From Akkermansia massiliensis (GTDB lineage: Bacteria > Verrucomicrobiota > Verrucomicrobiia > Verrucomicrobiales > Akkermansiaceae), in contig NZ_CP072036.1 in NCBI RefSeq assembly GCF_018847375.1, positions 1,426,001 to 1,490,000 of the forward strand: a stretch of 64,000 bases of DNA. The letters run 5' to 3'. This document shows, in pieces, positions 37,155 to 46,676 of the stretch. The position numbers and the translations under genes are program-made. A model generated the notes under the pieces. The model was not told where the DNA came from. It searched no databases and saw only the letters and a program-made list of their open reading frames with translations. The first letter of the stretch is position 1. Every line of letters starts with the position of its first letter.

Positions 37155-38180
37155 TTATTTCCCAGCCGCTTTACGGAGCAGGTCCACGGTGTGTTCAAAG
37201 GCTACGCCGCGCACGTCAATGATCTGGGAGTTTTCCGCTACGGCCCCGGTGATTTCCTCCTTGAATTTTCCGGCCTGTTCCTCCGTGAGCAGGTTTTTGG
37301 AGATCAGGGAGCGCGTAATGAGCTGGAGAACGTACTCCGTTTCCACAAAGGACTGGCGGCCTACCGCCTTTTTCATGGCTTCCATGAATTCGGGGGCGTG
37401 TTCAGGCGAGAGAGCCCCAACGGCTTTTTCATAAGCCTGTGCAAAGGTGTTCACCGGGGCCTTGGAAACTTCCGTCTTGGTCAGGTCAAAGCTGGATTGG
37501 TAGGCAAGGGCCCCTTCCTCCGCCAGTTGAAGGGCGTTCTTGCCGAATTTGTTGACGGCATTCATGTCCGCCCCTTTTTCCAGCAGCAGGGCCGCCACCT
37601 GGAAGTTGCCGCGCATGGCCGCCAGCATCAGCGGCGTAAAGCCGTTGCCTTCCCGGTTGTTGATGTCCGCCTTCTTTTCAATCAGCATGTCGGACAAGCG
37701 GTCCAGGCCGCTCCAGGACGCCCAGTGCAGGGCGGTCCATCCGTCCTTGTCCTTCTGGTCGATTTCCACGCGGGGGTCTTCCAGCAGGCGTCCCAGGTAG
37801 GGCGCGCGCTTGGCTTCCAGCTTCAGCGTGGTTTCAATGTTGTTGTAGTTGGCGTAGCACACCCACATGACGGGCGTTCTGCCGTGGGGGTCCGTCATGT
37901 TGACGAAGGCTTTTCCTTCCTTCGCCGCCAGTTGTTCCCCTTCTTCCAGAGTTTGGTCGAATTCCTTCATCCCCTTGACTCTGGCTTCCTGTTCCTCCTG
38001 TTCGGAAGACGCATTGACTTCCTTGGCCTCCGCTTTTTTCATCACGGTGATGAGGTCCAGGGCCGGATTGGGGTCTCCGGAGAAGGATTTGGAAACCACC
38101 AGGCTGATCCCGCCCAGAATGGAACTGAAAGCCACCAGGATGAGGGAGTCCACAATGATGTTGCGCGTGTGCTGGTTCAT
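37155..38180 (-). CDS. Ankyrin-repeat membrane protein
   Basis: The 341-residue protein has one N-terminal membrane segment (about residues 9-29) and then at least three ankyrin repeats (about residues 98-215), including GWTALHWASWSGLDRLSDMLIEKKADIN and NGFTPLMLAAMRGNFQVAALLLEKGADMN. A helical C-terminal region follows with no recognised domain. It lies 12 bases after the MFS gene and is probably co-transcribed with it; its partner is unknown. Confidence 0.85.
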   Translation of the reverse strand: MNQHTRNIIVDSLILVAFSSILGGISLVVSKSFSGDPNPALDLITVMKKAEAKEVNASSEQEEQEARVKGMKEFDQTLEEGEQLAAKEGKAFVNMTDPHGRTPVMWVCYANYNNIETTLKLEAKRAPYLGRLLEDPRVEIDQKDKDGWTALHWASWSGLDRLSDMLIEKKADINNREGNGFTPLMLAAMRGNFQVAALLLEKGADMNAVNKFGKNALQLAEEGALAYQSSFDLTKTEVSKAPVNTFAQAYEKAVGALSPEHAPEFMEAMKKAVGRQSFVETEYVLQLITRSLISKNLLTEEQAGKFKEEITGAVAENSQIIDVRGVAFEHTVDLLRKAAGK

Positions 38181-38192
38181 CGTCTTGAGAGG

Positions 38193-39674
38193 TTAGGAGT
38201 TGGCTTCCGTGAGTTCTTCCGCCGTAACGGCGGGGTCCATTTCCGTTTCAATGGCCGCAATGGGCGGGGAGTCCGCGTCTTCCTCCGGATGGTCGGAGGT
38301 GATGGTCTTGCGGGTCATGATGATGGCGATGGGGCTGATGACGGCCATGGCCAGGTAAATGGTCCACATGAATTCGGGTGAATCCCAGAAGCCGATGTGC
38401 CCGGTATCCATCTTGGCGCAGATGCCGTCGTAGCAGAGGTAGGCGACCAGCAGGCCGCCGATGATGCCGTTGATGGGCTTGGCAATGAACATGGGCAATG
38501 CCGCCAGGGACATGTAGGAGGCCACCTTGTCCTTGGGGGCCACACGGGCCACATATTCCGAGAAACGGGGGGAGAACAGCAGTTCCCCGAACGCGAACAC
38601 CAGAATCTGCGTCACAATGGCTACCAGATACGCCTGGGAGCGCGTTTCAATGCCGGGCACCACATAGTACCATTCAATGGGAATGGCCATGAAGACAAGG
38701 GAGAAAGCGGAAATGGACATGCCCACGATCATGAGGCTGACGGTGGAGAAGCGTCCCAGCACCGGAATGAGCAGGATAAGCCCGGAAACGATGATGGCCG
38801 GGTTGATGGCATTGATGGAGCCGATGGCAAAGTCATCATACAGGGTGCGCACGTAGTATTTGGGCATGACCAGGAATTGCAGCGTGAAGACGATGCGCAC
38901 GCCCATGGTCAGCACCAGGAAGAGGATGAGCTTGCGGAAGGCGGATTCCTTCCACACTTCCCGGAAAAGCTGCAGGGGCCGGCGGAGGGGCGCTTTCAGG
39001 TTGGCCTCCTTTTCACTGGGTTCCGCGTAGTTGTCTTCGTCAATGAAGCGGGTGGTGATGCAGCCCAGCAGCACCATCAGCGTGCCGAAGTTGATGATCC
39101 AGTAGCCGCCGTCCACGGCGCCGAAGTGCTTGCGGAAGAATTCAATCAGGAATACGTTCGCGATCACGGCGGCGATGTTCATCAGCAGATAATAAATATT
39201 GAACCCCGTGGCGCGCGCATTCAGCGGGGCGAAGCGCCGGATGGAGGTCTGGATGACGGGGGACATGAACGCCGTGCCGAAGGACATGATCAGAATCCCT
39301 GTCATGACCACCAGCCTCCCGGAGTCCACGGTGGGGCTGAGGTCCGGCCCGAAGCCCATGATGAGACGCCCGGCGATGAGGATGATGAAGCCGATCAGGT
39401 ACGTGCGCCGTATGCCGATGATGTCGCAGATGGAACCCACCGCAAAGACGAAGGCGGAGATGAACAGGGTATACAGCCCCACCCACAGGGCCGCGTCCGC
39501 ATCGTTGAAACTGCAGTAATCCGTCAGGTAGAGGACAAAAACCGTAATCAGGGAGAAGTAGGCCATGCCGTCGAAGAACTGTACGACGTTGGTGAGCCAG
39601 AAATCTTTGGATACGGTTTTTAGGATTTTGAACTCGGAAAAGTACTTGATGATAGGGTTGGCGGACTCGTTCAT
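38193..39674 (-). CDS. Major facilitator superfamily transporter
   Basis: The 493-residue integral membrane protein has about 12 hydrophobic segments. The N-terminal half (FFDGMAYFSLITVFVLYLTDY...GRLIMGFGPDLSP) resembles the POT-like (proton-coupled oligopeptide) branch of MFS more than sugar porters, but the diagnostic ExxER motif is not evident, so the substrate is unknown. The C-terminus is acidic (SDHPEEDADSPP...EMDPAVTAEELTE). Confidence 0.85.
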   Translation of the reverse strand: MNESANPIIKYFSEFKILKTVSKDFWLTNVVQFFDGMAYFSLITVFVLYLTDYCSFNDADAALWVGLYTLFISAFVFAVGSICDIIGIRRTYLIGFIILIAGRLIMGFGPDLSPTVDSGRLVVMTGILIMSFGTAFMSPVIQTSIRRFAPLNARATGFNIYYLLMNIAAVIANVFLIEFFRKHFGAVDGGYWIINFGTLMVLLGCITTRFIDEDNYAEPSEKEANLKAPLRRPLQLFREVWKESAFRKLILFLVLTMGVRIVFTLQFLVMPKYYVRTLYDDFAIGSINAINPAIIVSGLILLIPVLGRFSTVSLMIVGMSISAFSLVFMAIPIEWYYVVPGIETRSQAYLVAIVTQILVFAFGELLFSPRFSEYVARVAPKDKVASYMSLAALPMFIAKPINGIIGGLLVAYLCYDGICAKMDTGHIGFWDSPEFMWTIYLAMAVISPIAIIMTRKTITSDHPEEDADSPPIAAIETEMDPAVTAEELTEANS

Positions 39675-39796
39675 GCAGAAGAGAGTAAATTTTGACGACG
39701 GTGGAAGAGTGGGTTACCCGCACCCCCGTTTCAAGTTTTTTTCTCTCAAAAGCCGGATTAACCGGAAAAATGCGCGCCTCCGTCACGGCGCATCCC

Positions 39797-40478
39797 CTAT
39801 CTGGGAAGAATGCGCCGGAAGCCCGCCACATTGCACCATGACAATGCTTTCAGGCATTGTTCCACGGCCATGGCGTCTGAGGGCAGCAGGGGCCACAATC
39901 CGGCTTCCTTCAGCCCGGATTTGGCTATTTCCGCTGCCTTCCATTCACGGAACTGGGTGGGAAGGGCGGAGAAGGTGAAGAAGGCCCAGCAGGCCAGCCC
40001 GATAGCCAGCGCAATCTGGAACTTCAACAGCCCGGTGGCCAGCATCCCCAGCAGGATGAGGGCTGTGAAGAAGGGAATCATCATGGCGCGGGCTGCGGCG
40101 GTTTTGCGGGCTTTGGCCGCAGCAGGGTCTTCCCGGACCAGGCTGCTCATGGCCCAGGTGTGGGCCACGCAGGCCAGGCGTCCCGCAGTCACCTTGCCCT
40201 CCCAGGCGGGGGGGAAGGCTGATGAGCCCGTTTTCATCCACGCCGGGAAAACGGGCCTCCGCCAGTTTCCGCTGGCGTTTTTCCGCGCCGTCCAGGCGGT
40301 GAATCAGCCCCGCCGGACCCGGAAATCCCGGCAATTCCCGCGATTCGTAGGTACGCAGCGGAATGACGCCCTTGGTGAAGCGCAACGCGGCAATGACGCC
40401 GAGCACGACCACGGAAAGGAAAATCACTACTGCGAATAGCATAGACCGCTTTTTCTCATACAGCCGCCTGTCCGTCAA
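39797..40478 (-). pseudogene. YugP-like zinc metallopeptidase homologue, frameshifted and lacking HExxH
   Basis: Two overlapping minus-strand frames make one protein. The first (40478 to about 40215) has a membrane helix and continues to the residues ENGLISLPP. The second (about 40215 to 39797) continues with AWEGKVTAGRLACVAHTWAMSSL, two further membrane helices and a C-terminal region (LPTQFREWKAAEIAK...CLKALSWCNVAG) like that of YugP-type peptidases. The frames meet at a run of seven G (40208-40214); six would restore one frame of about 226 residues, the normal family length. Where the family has HEVGHA this protein has HTWAMS, so catalytic residues are missing even if the frame is restored. 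It could be phase-variable, a true pseudogene or a sequencing error. Confidence 0.55.
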
Positions 40479-40618
40479 TCTCCCCGGATGGCATGACCCG
40501 CGCTCTGGCGGTTCTCCGGGTGCGGATGGCCCTCTCCTCCGGGAAACGCTGGATTTGGATTGCTTTTACGGCTTTTTTCATGTAATTGCTGACCGCAATG
40601 GTCCATATCCGGGAATGC

Positions 40619-41221
40619 ATGAGGAAGTGGCTGCCGTTTGTTCTGATGGCGGCGGCTCTCGGAGTGTCTCCGGCCCAGGATGTGGCGAGTCCGGATGCCG
40701 CAGAGCTGGACCTGGACCTGGTTAAATTGAAGAAGGGGCCCAAGGGCAGGCAGAGGGAAGCCATGCGGAAGGCCCTTCTGCTCGTACATTTGAAGCAGAA
40801 GGAAACGTGGCTGGCGGAGTCCACGGGGGAAGCCGCCCTTCACCTGAAAGCGGAGATTTCCTTCCGGCGGTATCTTGCCGCGGTAGATTTGGCCGGCTGC
40901 CCGGAGGAATTCAAACGCGCGTTCCGCCGTTATGCCGGACTGCTGAATTCCTTTGAAGAAAAAGATTTGAAAAGCGTGCGGGATTTTCCGTCCGTTCCCT
41001 TGCAGAAGGCCGGAAGGGAGCTTTTCCGGGTATTGCTGAACTACCGTCTGGAGCCGGAGCATCTTCTGGAGGAAATGAAAGCGCTGGTGGATGAAGAGGT
41101 GGAAGGTAAAGAGGAGCTGTCTCCGGAGCAGATGATGGACATTGTCCGGGAAGTGCGGGAGGCCCTCCAATCCGGCAAACGCCCCTTTCCTGCGGAAAGG
41201 GCTCCGGAGGACAGGGAATGA
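40619..41221 (+). CDS. Secreted helical protein of unknown function
   Basis: From 40619 the protein has 200 residues: a signal peptide of about 20 residues ending near SPAQ-D, then a highly charged, helical sequence with no Cys pairs and no recognised motif. An in-frame ATG 11 codons upstream is possible, but the signal peptide fits 40619. It is divergent from the YugP-like gene and convergent with the Sel1 gene. Confidence 0.7.
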   Translation: MRKWLPFVLMAAALGVSPAQDVASPDAAELDLDLVKLKKGPKGRQREAMRKALLLVHLKQKETWLAESTGEAALHLKAEISFRRYLAAVDLAGCPEEFKRAFRRYAGLLNSFEEKDLKSVRDFPSVPLQKAGRELFRVLLNYRLEPEHLLEEMKALVDEEVEGKEELSPEQMMDIVREVREALQSGKRPFPAERAPEDRE

Positions 41222-41236
41222 GGCATGGCCTGTTTT

Positions 41237-41995
41237 TCACCTGTAGTTTTGTTGAATCCATTCAACAGCTTTCGGGTTTTGCGGCAGGTAGGTTTTTAAA
41301 ACTTCCCTGATACGCTCCCTGGATTGACGGTTCGCGGGGACCTCTCCGTCCATGGCGGCAGGCATGATCGGGAACGCTTTCTGCCGCTGTGCCTGTTGAA
41401 GATAGCGGGCATAGGCGTCCGGGTGCCGTTCCGCTTCCTCCCTGGACGGAATTTCCAGTTTTCCCATCAGGTAGAGCAGGTAAAGGGCCTCCGGGTTATT
41501 CAGCGCGGCGGCTTTTTGGTAAAACTCCATGGCTTTCCGTTCATCCCGCATGATGCCGTATTCTTCGTCTCCGCAGGCATACAGCCGTCCCAGTTCCAGG
41601 GAGGCGGGTGCGTAAGACTGCCTGTCCGCCTGTATCAGATAAGCGAGGACCTCGGAAGGGTTTTCGGAAATGCATTCCGTGAAAGCTTCATACTGGGCCT
41701 GCGGGCTTCCATGGTCCGTCGCTTTTTTAATCCAGTAATTGTATTCATCGACTTTGAGATCGTTTTTGGAGATGAAGTTATGATCCGCCATTTGGCGCAT
41801 GGCGGGAATGCAGCCAGCCTGCGCCGCTTTTTTCAACAGTTTCTCCTTCTGGTCAAATTGCTCAAAGGGGGAAAGCTGCATGTATTGCCGGTACAGTTCC
41901 TCGGGACAGGCTTCCCTCGGGGCGGCTATCCAGTAAATGCCCAGGGCGGCAGCGAGGATGGCGCCTGAAATGATTAATGCGGATTTAATGCTCAC
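41237..41995 (-). CDS. Sel1-like repeat protein with N-terminal membrane anchor
   Basis: The 252-residue protein has an N-terminal membrane helix (about 4-24) and Sel1/TPR-like repeats, for example KLLKKAAQAGCIPAMRQMADHNFI, YWIKKATDHGSPQAQYEAF and KAMEFYQKAAALNNPEALYLLYLMG. Such repeats are protein-interaction scaffolds. Its 3' end is 15 bases from the convergent secreted-protein gene. Function unknown. Confidence 0.8.
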   Translation of the reverse strand: MSIKSALIISGAILAAALGIYWIAAPREACPEELYRQYMQLSPFEQFDQKEKLLKKAAQAGCIPAMRQMADHNFISKNDLKVDEYNYWIKKATDHGSPQAQYEAFTECISENPSEVLAYLIQADRQSYAPASLELGRLYACGDEEYGIMRDERKAMEFYQKAAALNNPEALYLLYLMGKLEIPSREEAERHPDAYARYLQQAQRQKAFPIMPAAMDGEVPANRQSRERIREVLKTYLPQNPKAVEWIQQNYR

Positions 41996-42067
41996 AATAG
42001 GTGAGCGGTTGCCCGGCAGAATTTTGTCTGAAAAAACGGTTGGAAAAAGGAGTGGGGCGCCTTCCGG

Positions 42068-42985
42068 TTACGGTTTCCAGGCGGCGGCCATCAGGGTCTG
42101 GAAATGGGGAGGTTCCGGTTCCCTGTCCACAATGTCCGTATGGATGTTCCGGAAGCCGGCTTCCTTGAGCATGCTTTCCAGAGCGGCGGGCGTGAAGCCC
42201 AGCCAGCGGTCCGCATAGAGTTCGCGGGCTTCCTCCTGCCCGTGCTGGAGCAGGTCCAGAACGACCAGGCAGCCTCCGGGTTTCAGGATGTTCCAGGCGG
42301 CTTCCAGGGCCTTGACCGGCTTTTGGGCATGGTGCAGGGCCTGGCTGAGCAGGGCCAGGTCCACGGTGCCGGGATCAATGGGCGGCGTTTCAATGTCGCC
42401 CAGGCGGTATTCCAGATTGTCCAGCCCGTGCTTGCGCGCCAGTTCCTGCCCCAGTTCCACCATGCTGGGGGAGTTGTCCACGGCGATCACCTGCTTGGCG
42501 CTGGGGGAAATGAGCTGGGAGACGAAGCCTTCCCCGGCGCCCAGGTCCGCCACCACGTCATAATTCAGGATGCGGAGCAGGGCTCCGGCCAGCGCCTTCC
42601 AGGAACGGCCCGGAGCGTAGTTCTTGCCCAGGCGGCAAACGACTTCATCAAAGTAGGCCTGCGTGCGGTTCTTGCGCTTGTCCAGAATGACCTGGAGGGC
42701 TTTTTTGTCCGTTTCCGCCTCCAGCAGTTCCTCGCAGGCTTTCAGGGCCACGTTGTGCAGGTCGTTGGCCAGGGAGAGGGTGTAAAAAACGTTTTTCCCG
42801 GAGCGGGTGTCCTCCACCACTCCTTCCTGCCGGAGCTGGGCAAGCTGCGTGGAGATGCGGCTCTGCCCCATGCCGAGAATTTCCTGGAGCTCCGCAACGC
42901 TCAGGGATTCTTCATTCAGAACGTTGATGATGCGCAGGCGGGTGGGGTCCGTCAGGAGTTTGAGCGTTTTTAGGATTGACTTCAT
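42068..42985 (-). CDS. sahR: ArsR-family regulator fused to a SAM-dependent methyltransferase domain (SahR-like)
   Basis: The 305-residue protein has an ArsR winged helix (residues 1-80: LLTDPTRLRIINVLNEESLSVAELQEILGMGQSRISTQLAQLRQEGVV) and a class I methyltransferase domain (about 140-300) with motif I DLGAGEGFVS, an acidic second strand (VIAVDNSPSMVELG) and LKPGGCLVVLD. This is the architecture of SahR, which senses S-adenosylhomocysteine and represses methionine-cycle genes in Proteobacteria. It is divergent from metK-ahcY with only 37 bases between start codons, so control of those genes is likely. The start at 42985 fits the ArsR N-terminus. The symbol is given by architecture and context, not by search. 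Confidence 0.82.
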   Translation of the reverse strand: MKSILKTLKLLTDPTRLRIINVLNEESLSVAELQEILGMGQSRISTQLAQLRQEGVVEDTRSGKNVFYTLSLANDLHNVALKACEELLEAETDKKALQVILDKRKNRTQAYFDEVVCRLGKNYAPGRSWKALAGALLRILNYDVVADLGAGEGFVSQLISPSAKQVIAVDNSPSMVELGQELARKHGLDNLEYRLGDIETPPIDPGTVDLALLSQALHHAQKPVKALEAAWNILKPGGCLVVLDLLQHGQEEARELYADRWLGFTPAALESMLKEAGFRNIHTDIVDREPEPPHFQTLMAAAWKP

Positions 42986-42996
42986 GGTAGAATAAT

Positions 42997-43024
42997 ATAT
43001 CAACGCATCGAGATTTATCGATAT
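42997..43024. promoter_or_regulatory. Candidate operator between sahR-like gene and metK
   Basis: The 37-base divergent spacer holds two overlapping dyads: ATCGA-N6-TCGAT (43007-43022), ending at the base before the metK ATG, and ATATC/GATAT arms (42997-43001 and 43020-43024). With so little space, any bound regulator would block both promoters. No riboswitch fits here. Confidence 0.5.
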
Positions 43025-44207
43025 GAGTAAAAACAACCCTCACATCTTCACGTCGGAATCCGTTGGAGAAGGCCATCCGGACAAGGTGGCCGACTACATT
43101 TCCGACTCTATTTTAGACGCCTGCCTGGCTCAAGACAAAACTAGCCGCGTCGCGTGCGAAACTTTGGTGAAGAGCAACATGGTCATCATCGCCGGAGAGC
43201 TGACGACCAAGGCGGTAATCAATCCGGAAAAGATCGCCCGCCAGGCCATCCGGGAGATCGGGTACTGCAACCGGCAGGACGACGACGTGTTCCATGCGGA
43301 TACCGTCTTTTTCACGAACCTGCTCACGGAACAGTCTCCGGACATCGCCCAGGGCGTGGACGCGCGGGAAGCGGAGGGCAAGGGCCACGCGGAGCAGGGC
43401 GCCGGGGACCAGGGCATCATGTTCGGCTTCGCGACGAACGAGACGCCGGAGCTGCTGCCGGCCCCCATCGTGTTCGCCCACAAACTGCTCATTGAACTGG
43501 CCAAGCGCCGCAAGCGCGGGCATGTGGACTGGCTGCGACCGGATTGCAAGTCCCAGGTGGCCGTGGCCTATGATGAGGCCGGACGCCCCGTGCATATTGA
43601 GAACGTGGTTATCTCCACCCAGCACACGGAGGAAGTGGACCATGATACGATTTACAATTACTGCGTCAGACTCATTAAGACCGTGCTTCCTGCGGAACTG
43701 CTGGATGACAGGACGGAGTACTTCATCAATCCCACGGGGAAATTCGTGGTGGGCGGCCCCCACGGGGATTCCGGCCTGACGGGCCGCAAGATCATTGTGG
43801 ATACGTACGGCGGCATGGGCCGCCACGGCGGCGGCGCCTTCTCCGGGAAGGACCCGTCCAAGGTGGACCGTTCCGCGGCGTACATGTGCCGCTGGGTCGC
43901 CAAACACATCGTAGCCGCCGGGCTGGCGGACAAGTGTGAATTGCAGGTGGCCTACGCCATCGGCTACCCCACCCCCGTTTCCATCCGGGTGGATACCTTC
44001 GGCACCGGAAAGGTGGAGGAAAAAGCCATTGAAAGCGCGCTGGAAGGCATTTTCTCCTTCAAGCCTGCGGACATGGTGGACCAGCTCGACCTGCTGCGAC
44101 CCATTTACCGGAAGACGACGCACTACGGGCATTTCACCAATCCGGAGCTTCCCTGGGAACAACTGGACGAAACGCGCCTGGCCTCCCTGAAACAACTTCT
44201 TCATTAA
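43023..44207 (+). CDS. metK: S-adenosylmethionine synthetase
   Basis: MetK (394 residues) makes SAM from methionine and ATP. Signatures are intact: [19 protein letters not shown] at the N-terminus, [12 protein letters not shown] for the ATP site and [18 protein letters not shown] for the phosphate loop. The start codon is directly adjacent to the dyad described upstream, with no Shine-Dalgarno sequence. ahcY follows by 22 bases. Confidence 0.97.
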   Translation: MSKNNPHIFTSESVGEGHPDKVADYISDSILDACLAQDKTSRVACETLVKSNMVIIAGELTTKAVINPEKIARQAIREIGYCNRQDDDVFHADTVFFTNLLTEQSPDIAQGVDAREAEGKGHAEQGAGDQGIMFGFATNETPELLPAPIVFAHKLLIELAKRRKRGHVDWLRPDCKSQVAVAYDEAGRPVHIENVVISTQHTEEVDHDTIYNYCVRLIKTVLPAELLDDRTEYFINPTGKFVVGGPHGDSGLTGRKIIVDTYGGMGRHGGGAFSGKDPSKVDRSAAYMCRWVAKHIVAAGLADKCELQVAYAIGYPTPVSIRVDTFGTGKVEEKAIESALEGIFSFKPADMVDQLDLLRPIYRKTTHYGHFTNPELPWEQLDETRLASLKQLLH

Positions 44208-44229
44208 TCCAACGACAACGTTTACAGAC

Positions 44230-45645
44230 ATGTTTTCAGAAACGGAACAATACAAGGTGCGCGATATCAGCCTGGCGGATTTCGGACGCAAGGAACTGGA
44301 CATTGCGGAACATGAAATGCCCGGCCTGATGGCCGTGCGTGAAAAGTACGCGGCCGCCAGGCCCCTGAAGGGCGTGCGCATCATGGGCTCCCTGCACATG
44401 ACGGTGCAGACGGCCGTGCTGATTGAAACGCTGACGGCCCTGGGCGCCTCCGTCCGCTGGGCAAGCTGCAATATTTTCTCCACCCAGGACCACGCCGCCG
44501 CCGCCATTGCCAAATCCGGCACGCCCGTGTTCGCCTGGAAGGGGGAAACGCTCCGGGAATACTGGGACTGCACCTGGAAGGCCATGAACTTTCTGGAAGG
44601 CCTGGGACCGCAATTGATTGTGGACGACGGCGGAGACGCCACCCTGCTCATTCACCGCGGGTATGAGATGGAGGAAGGTTCCGGCTGGGTGAACACCCCG
44701 TCGGAGTCGGAAGAAGAGGAAGTCATCAAGGACCTCCTGAAAAAGATCGCCGCGGAAACGCCCGGCATTTTCCACCGCTGGCTGCCCGAGCTGAAGGGCG
44801 TTTCCGAGGAAACGACTACCGGCGTGCACCGCCTGTACCAGATGCAGGCCGCGGGACGCCTGCTGATTCCGGCCATCAACGTGAACGATTCCGTGACCAA
44901 GTCCAAGTTTGACAACCTGTACGGCTGCCGCGAGTCCCTGGTGGACGGCATCAAGCGCGCCACGGACGTGATGATCGCCGGGAAGGTGGCCGTGGTCTGC
45001 GGCTACGGGGACGTGGGCAAGGGCTGCGCCCAGTCCCTGCGCGGCATGGGCGCCCAGGTGGTCGTGACGGAAATAGACCCCATCTGCGCGCTCCAGGCCG
45101 CCATGGAAGGCTACCGCGTGCTGACGGTGGAGGACACGCTGGGCTGGGCGGACATTTACGTAACCACCACGGGGAACTGCGGCATCATCCGCATTGAGCA
45201 CATGGAAAAGATGAAGGACCAGGCCATTGTGTGCAACATCGGCCACTTCGACAATGAAATCCAGGTGCACAAGCTCCAGACCTATCCCGGCATCAAGCAC
45301 CTGAACATCAAGCCGCAGGTGGACCGTTACACGTTCCCGTCCGGCAACAGCCTGTACTTGCTGGCGGAAGGCCGCCTAGTCAACCTGGGCTGCGCCACGG
45401 GGCACCCCAGCTTCGTGATGTCCAACAGCTTCGCCAACCAGGTTCTGGCGCAGCTGGAACTGTGGAATACCCGTGAAAACCGCCCCGTGGGCGTGGAAGT
45501 GCTTCCCAAGGTGCTGGATGAGGAGGTGGCGCGCCTGCACCTCGGCAAGATCGGCTGCAAGCTTACCGTCCTGCGTCCGGAACAGGCGGACTACATCGGC
45601 GTTCCGGTGGAAGGCCCGTACAAGCCGGACTTTTACAGGTATTGA
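44230..45645 (+). CDS. ahcY: Adenosylhomocysteinase
   Basis: AhcY (471 residues) hydrolyses S-adenosylhomocysteine to adenosine and homocysteine with tightly bound NAD. The substrate domain has [16 protein letters not shown] and [16 protein letters not shown]; the NAD domain has [20 protein letters not shown]; the protein ends in the usual Lys-Pro-Asp-Phe-Tyr-Arg-Tyr. It contains the roughly 40-residue insertion ([16 protein letters not shown] region) typical of the long bacterial form. With metK and the SahR-like regulator it forms a SAM-recycling module. Confidence 0.97.
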   Translation: MFSETEQYKVRDISLADFGRKELDIAEHEMPGLMAVREKYAAARPLKGVRIMGSLHMTVQTAVLIETLTALGASVRWASCNIFSTQDHAAAAIAKSGTPVFAWKGETLREYWDCTWKAMNFLEGLGPQLIVDDGGDATLLIHRGYEMEEGSGWVNTPSESEEEEVIKDLLKKIAAETPGIFHRWLPELKGVSEETTTGVHRLYQMQAAGRLLIPAINVNDSVTKSKFDNLYGCRESLVDGIKRATDVMIAGKVAVVCGYGDVGKGCAQSLRGMGAQVVVTEIDPICALQAAMEGYRVLTVEDTLGWADIYVTTTGNCGIIRIEHMEKMKDQAIVCNIGHFDNEIQVHKLQTYPGIKHLNIKPQVDRYTFPSGNSLYLLAEGRLVNLGCATGHPSFVMSNSFANQVLAQLELWNTRENRPVGVEVLPKVLDEEVARLHLGKIGCKLTVLRPEQADYIGVPVEGPYKPDFYRY

Positions 45646-46544
45646 TCCGGCGGGGGGCTCCGTTTTCCGGCTGTTTCATCGGGAAGCTTTCCCGGTGGAA
45701 CGGCTTTTTCCATTTTCGCGGCGGAGCAGGGGAGGGAATTCAGGTGTGCCCACTGTTTTTTCCGTGAAAAGATAAGAGGGGAGAAAATGCTTTCCGGCAT
45801 CGGCCATTGTTGAAGGAGCGGGAAAATGAAGTCCGTTTCCGGCGCAGAATGGGGTTTTGGTTCCGCGCCCTGGATGGAGGGAATGAAAGAAATATTCTTC
45901 CGGAGTGAGCTTCATGTTTTGCTTTCCTGTTATATCAGCCAGTATTCCAACTCAACGTTTCCCCTTGAACACACCACTGCCGGAGAAAAGAAGAAGCCGG
46001 TTCCGGAACGCAGGGAGGAATTCGGGAAAATTAAAGTAGCACCGGCTTGTTTCCTGCTGGTATCATGCGGCTTGCTTGCAGGCTTAAAACAGCCCTGTTT
46101 CACGGGCGGGTTTGAAATCCGGTGAGACTCTGCAGTCCGGAAAAGTTATGCTCCGGGATGGTGGGCGCAAATCCTGAATCAACGCTCCATCAGTTCTTTT
46201 TCACGGGTGCATGTCGCCTGGGAGCCAGGGCCTCCCGGGCCTGATGGACATTCCCTCCGGAGCGCAGAGACGGTTATGCAAGCAAAGAGCTTACGCCATG
46301 CTCCGGAAGGGGTTTCAGCCACGAGAGGCCGGAATCTTCCGTTCCCGGGAGCCGGAGCCGCAGCTTCGCCGTTCATCACCGTCGCGCCGTTCCCGTTCCT
46401 GCCTGCGCCATTTTTTTGTGTTATACCCTCCCGGCTTTTTTGAAATGAAAAGAAAGCTTATTTACGTCAAGAACGGCCTCTGTCGATGCCGGAGTATTGG
46501 CAAACGGAATTTTCCGAAAATGTTTTTCTTTCAAATGTGCAGGC
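45646..46544. other. Intergenic region without a convincing gene
   Basis: About 900 bases follow ahcY. A weak hairpin (CGGGAA at 45680-45685, TTCCCG at 45689-45694) with T-rich DNA shortly after may end the ahcY transcript. Several short frames of 60-126 codons exist on both strands, but their sequences are rich in Arg, Ser and Pro and lack any start context or family-like pattern. The region could be a decayed gene; I see nothing assignable. Confidence 0.5.
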
Positions 46545-46572
46545 TTGACCCCGGATTTCAAATCCGTAATGT
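46545..46572 (+). promoter_or_regulatory. Candidate promoter with palindromic spacer
   Basis: TTGACC (46545-46550) and TAATGT (46567-46572) are 16 bases apart. The spacer contains a 13-bp palindrome, GGATTT-C-AAATCC (46553-46565), which could be an operator. It lies about 105 bases before the polysaccharide-type gene at 46677. Confidence 0.4.
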
Positions 46573-46676
46573 ATTCATGAAGCCGTTTTAATGGCGCATG
46601 CTCCCAGGGTGCAATCCATGTTTTTCCAATGCCTTCCGTTGAAGGGCGAGGGTTGCTCCCCTACATCAAACGTACC

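Noticed and set aside
42986..43022. A SAM or SAH riboswitch before metK
   Set aside because: The 37-base divergent spacer cannot hold one; protein repression is more likely.
46553..46567. A TCA-containing stem-loop resembling a selenocysteine tRNA anticodon arm
   Set aside because: No acceptor, D or T arm can be drawn around it; it is just a palindrome.
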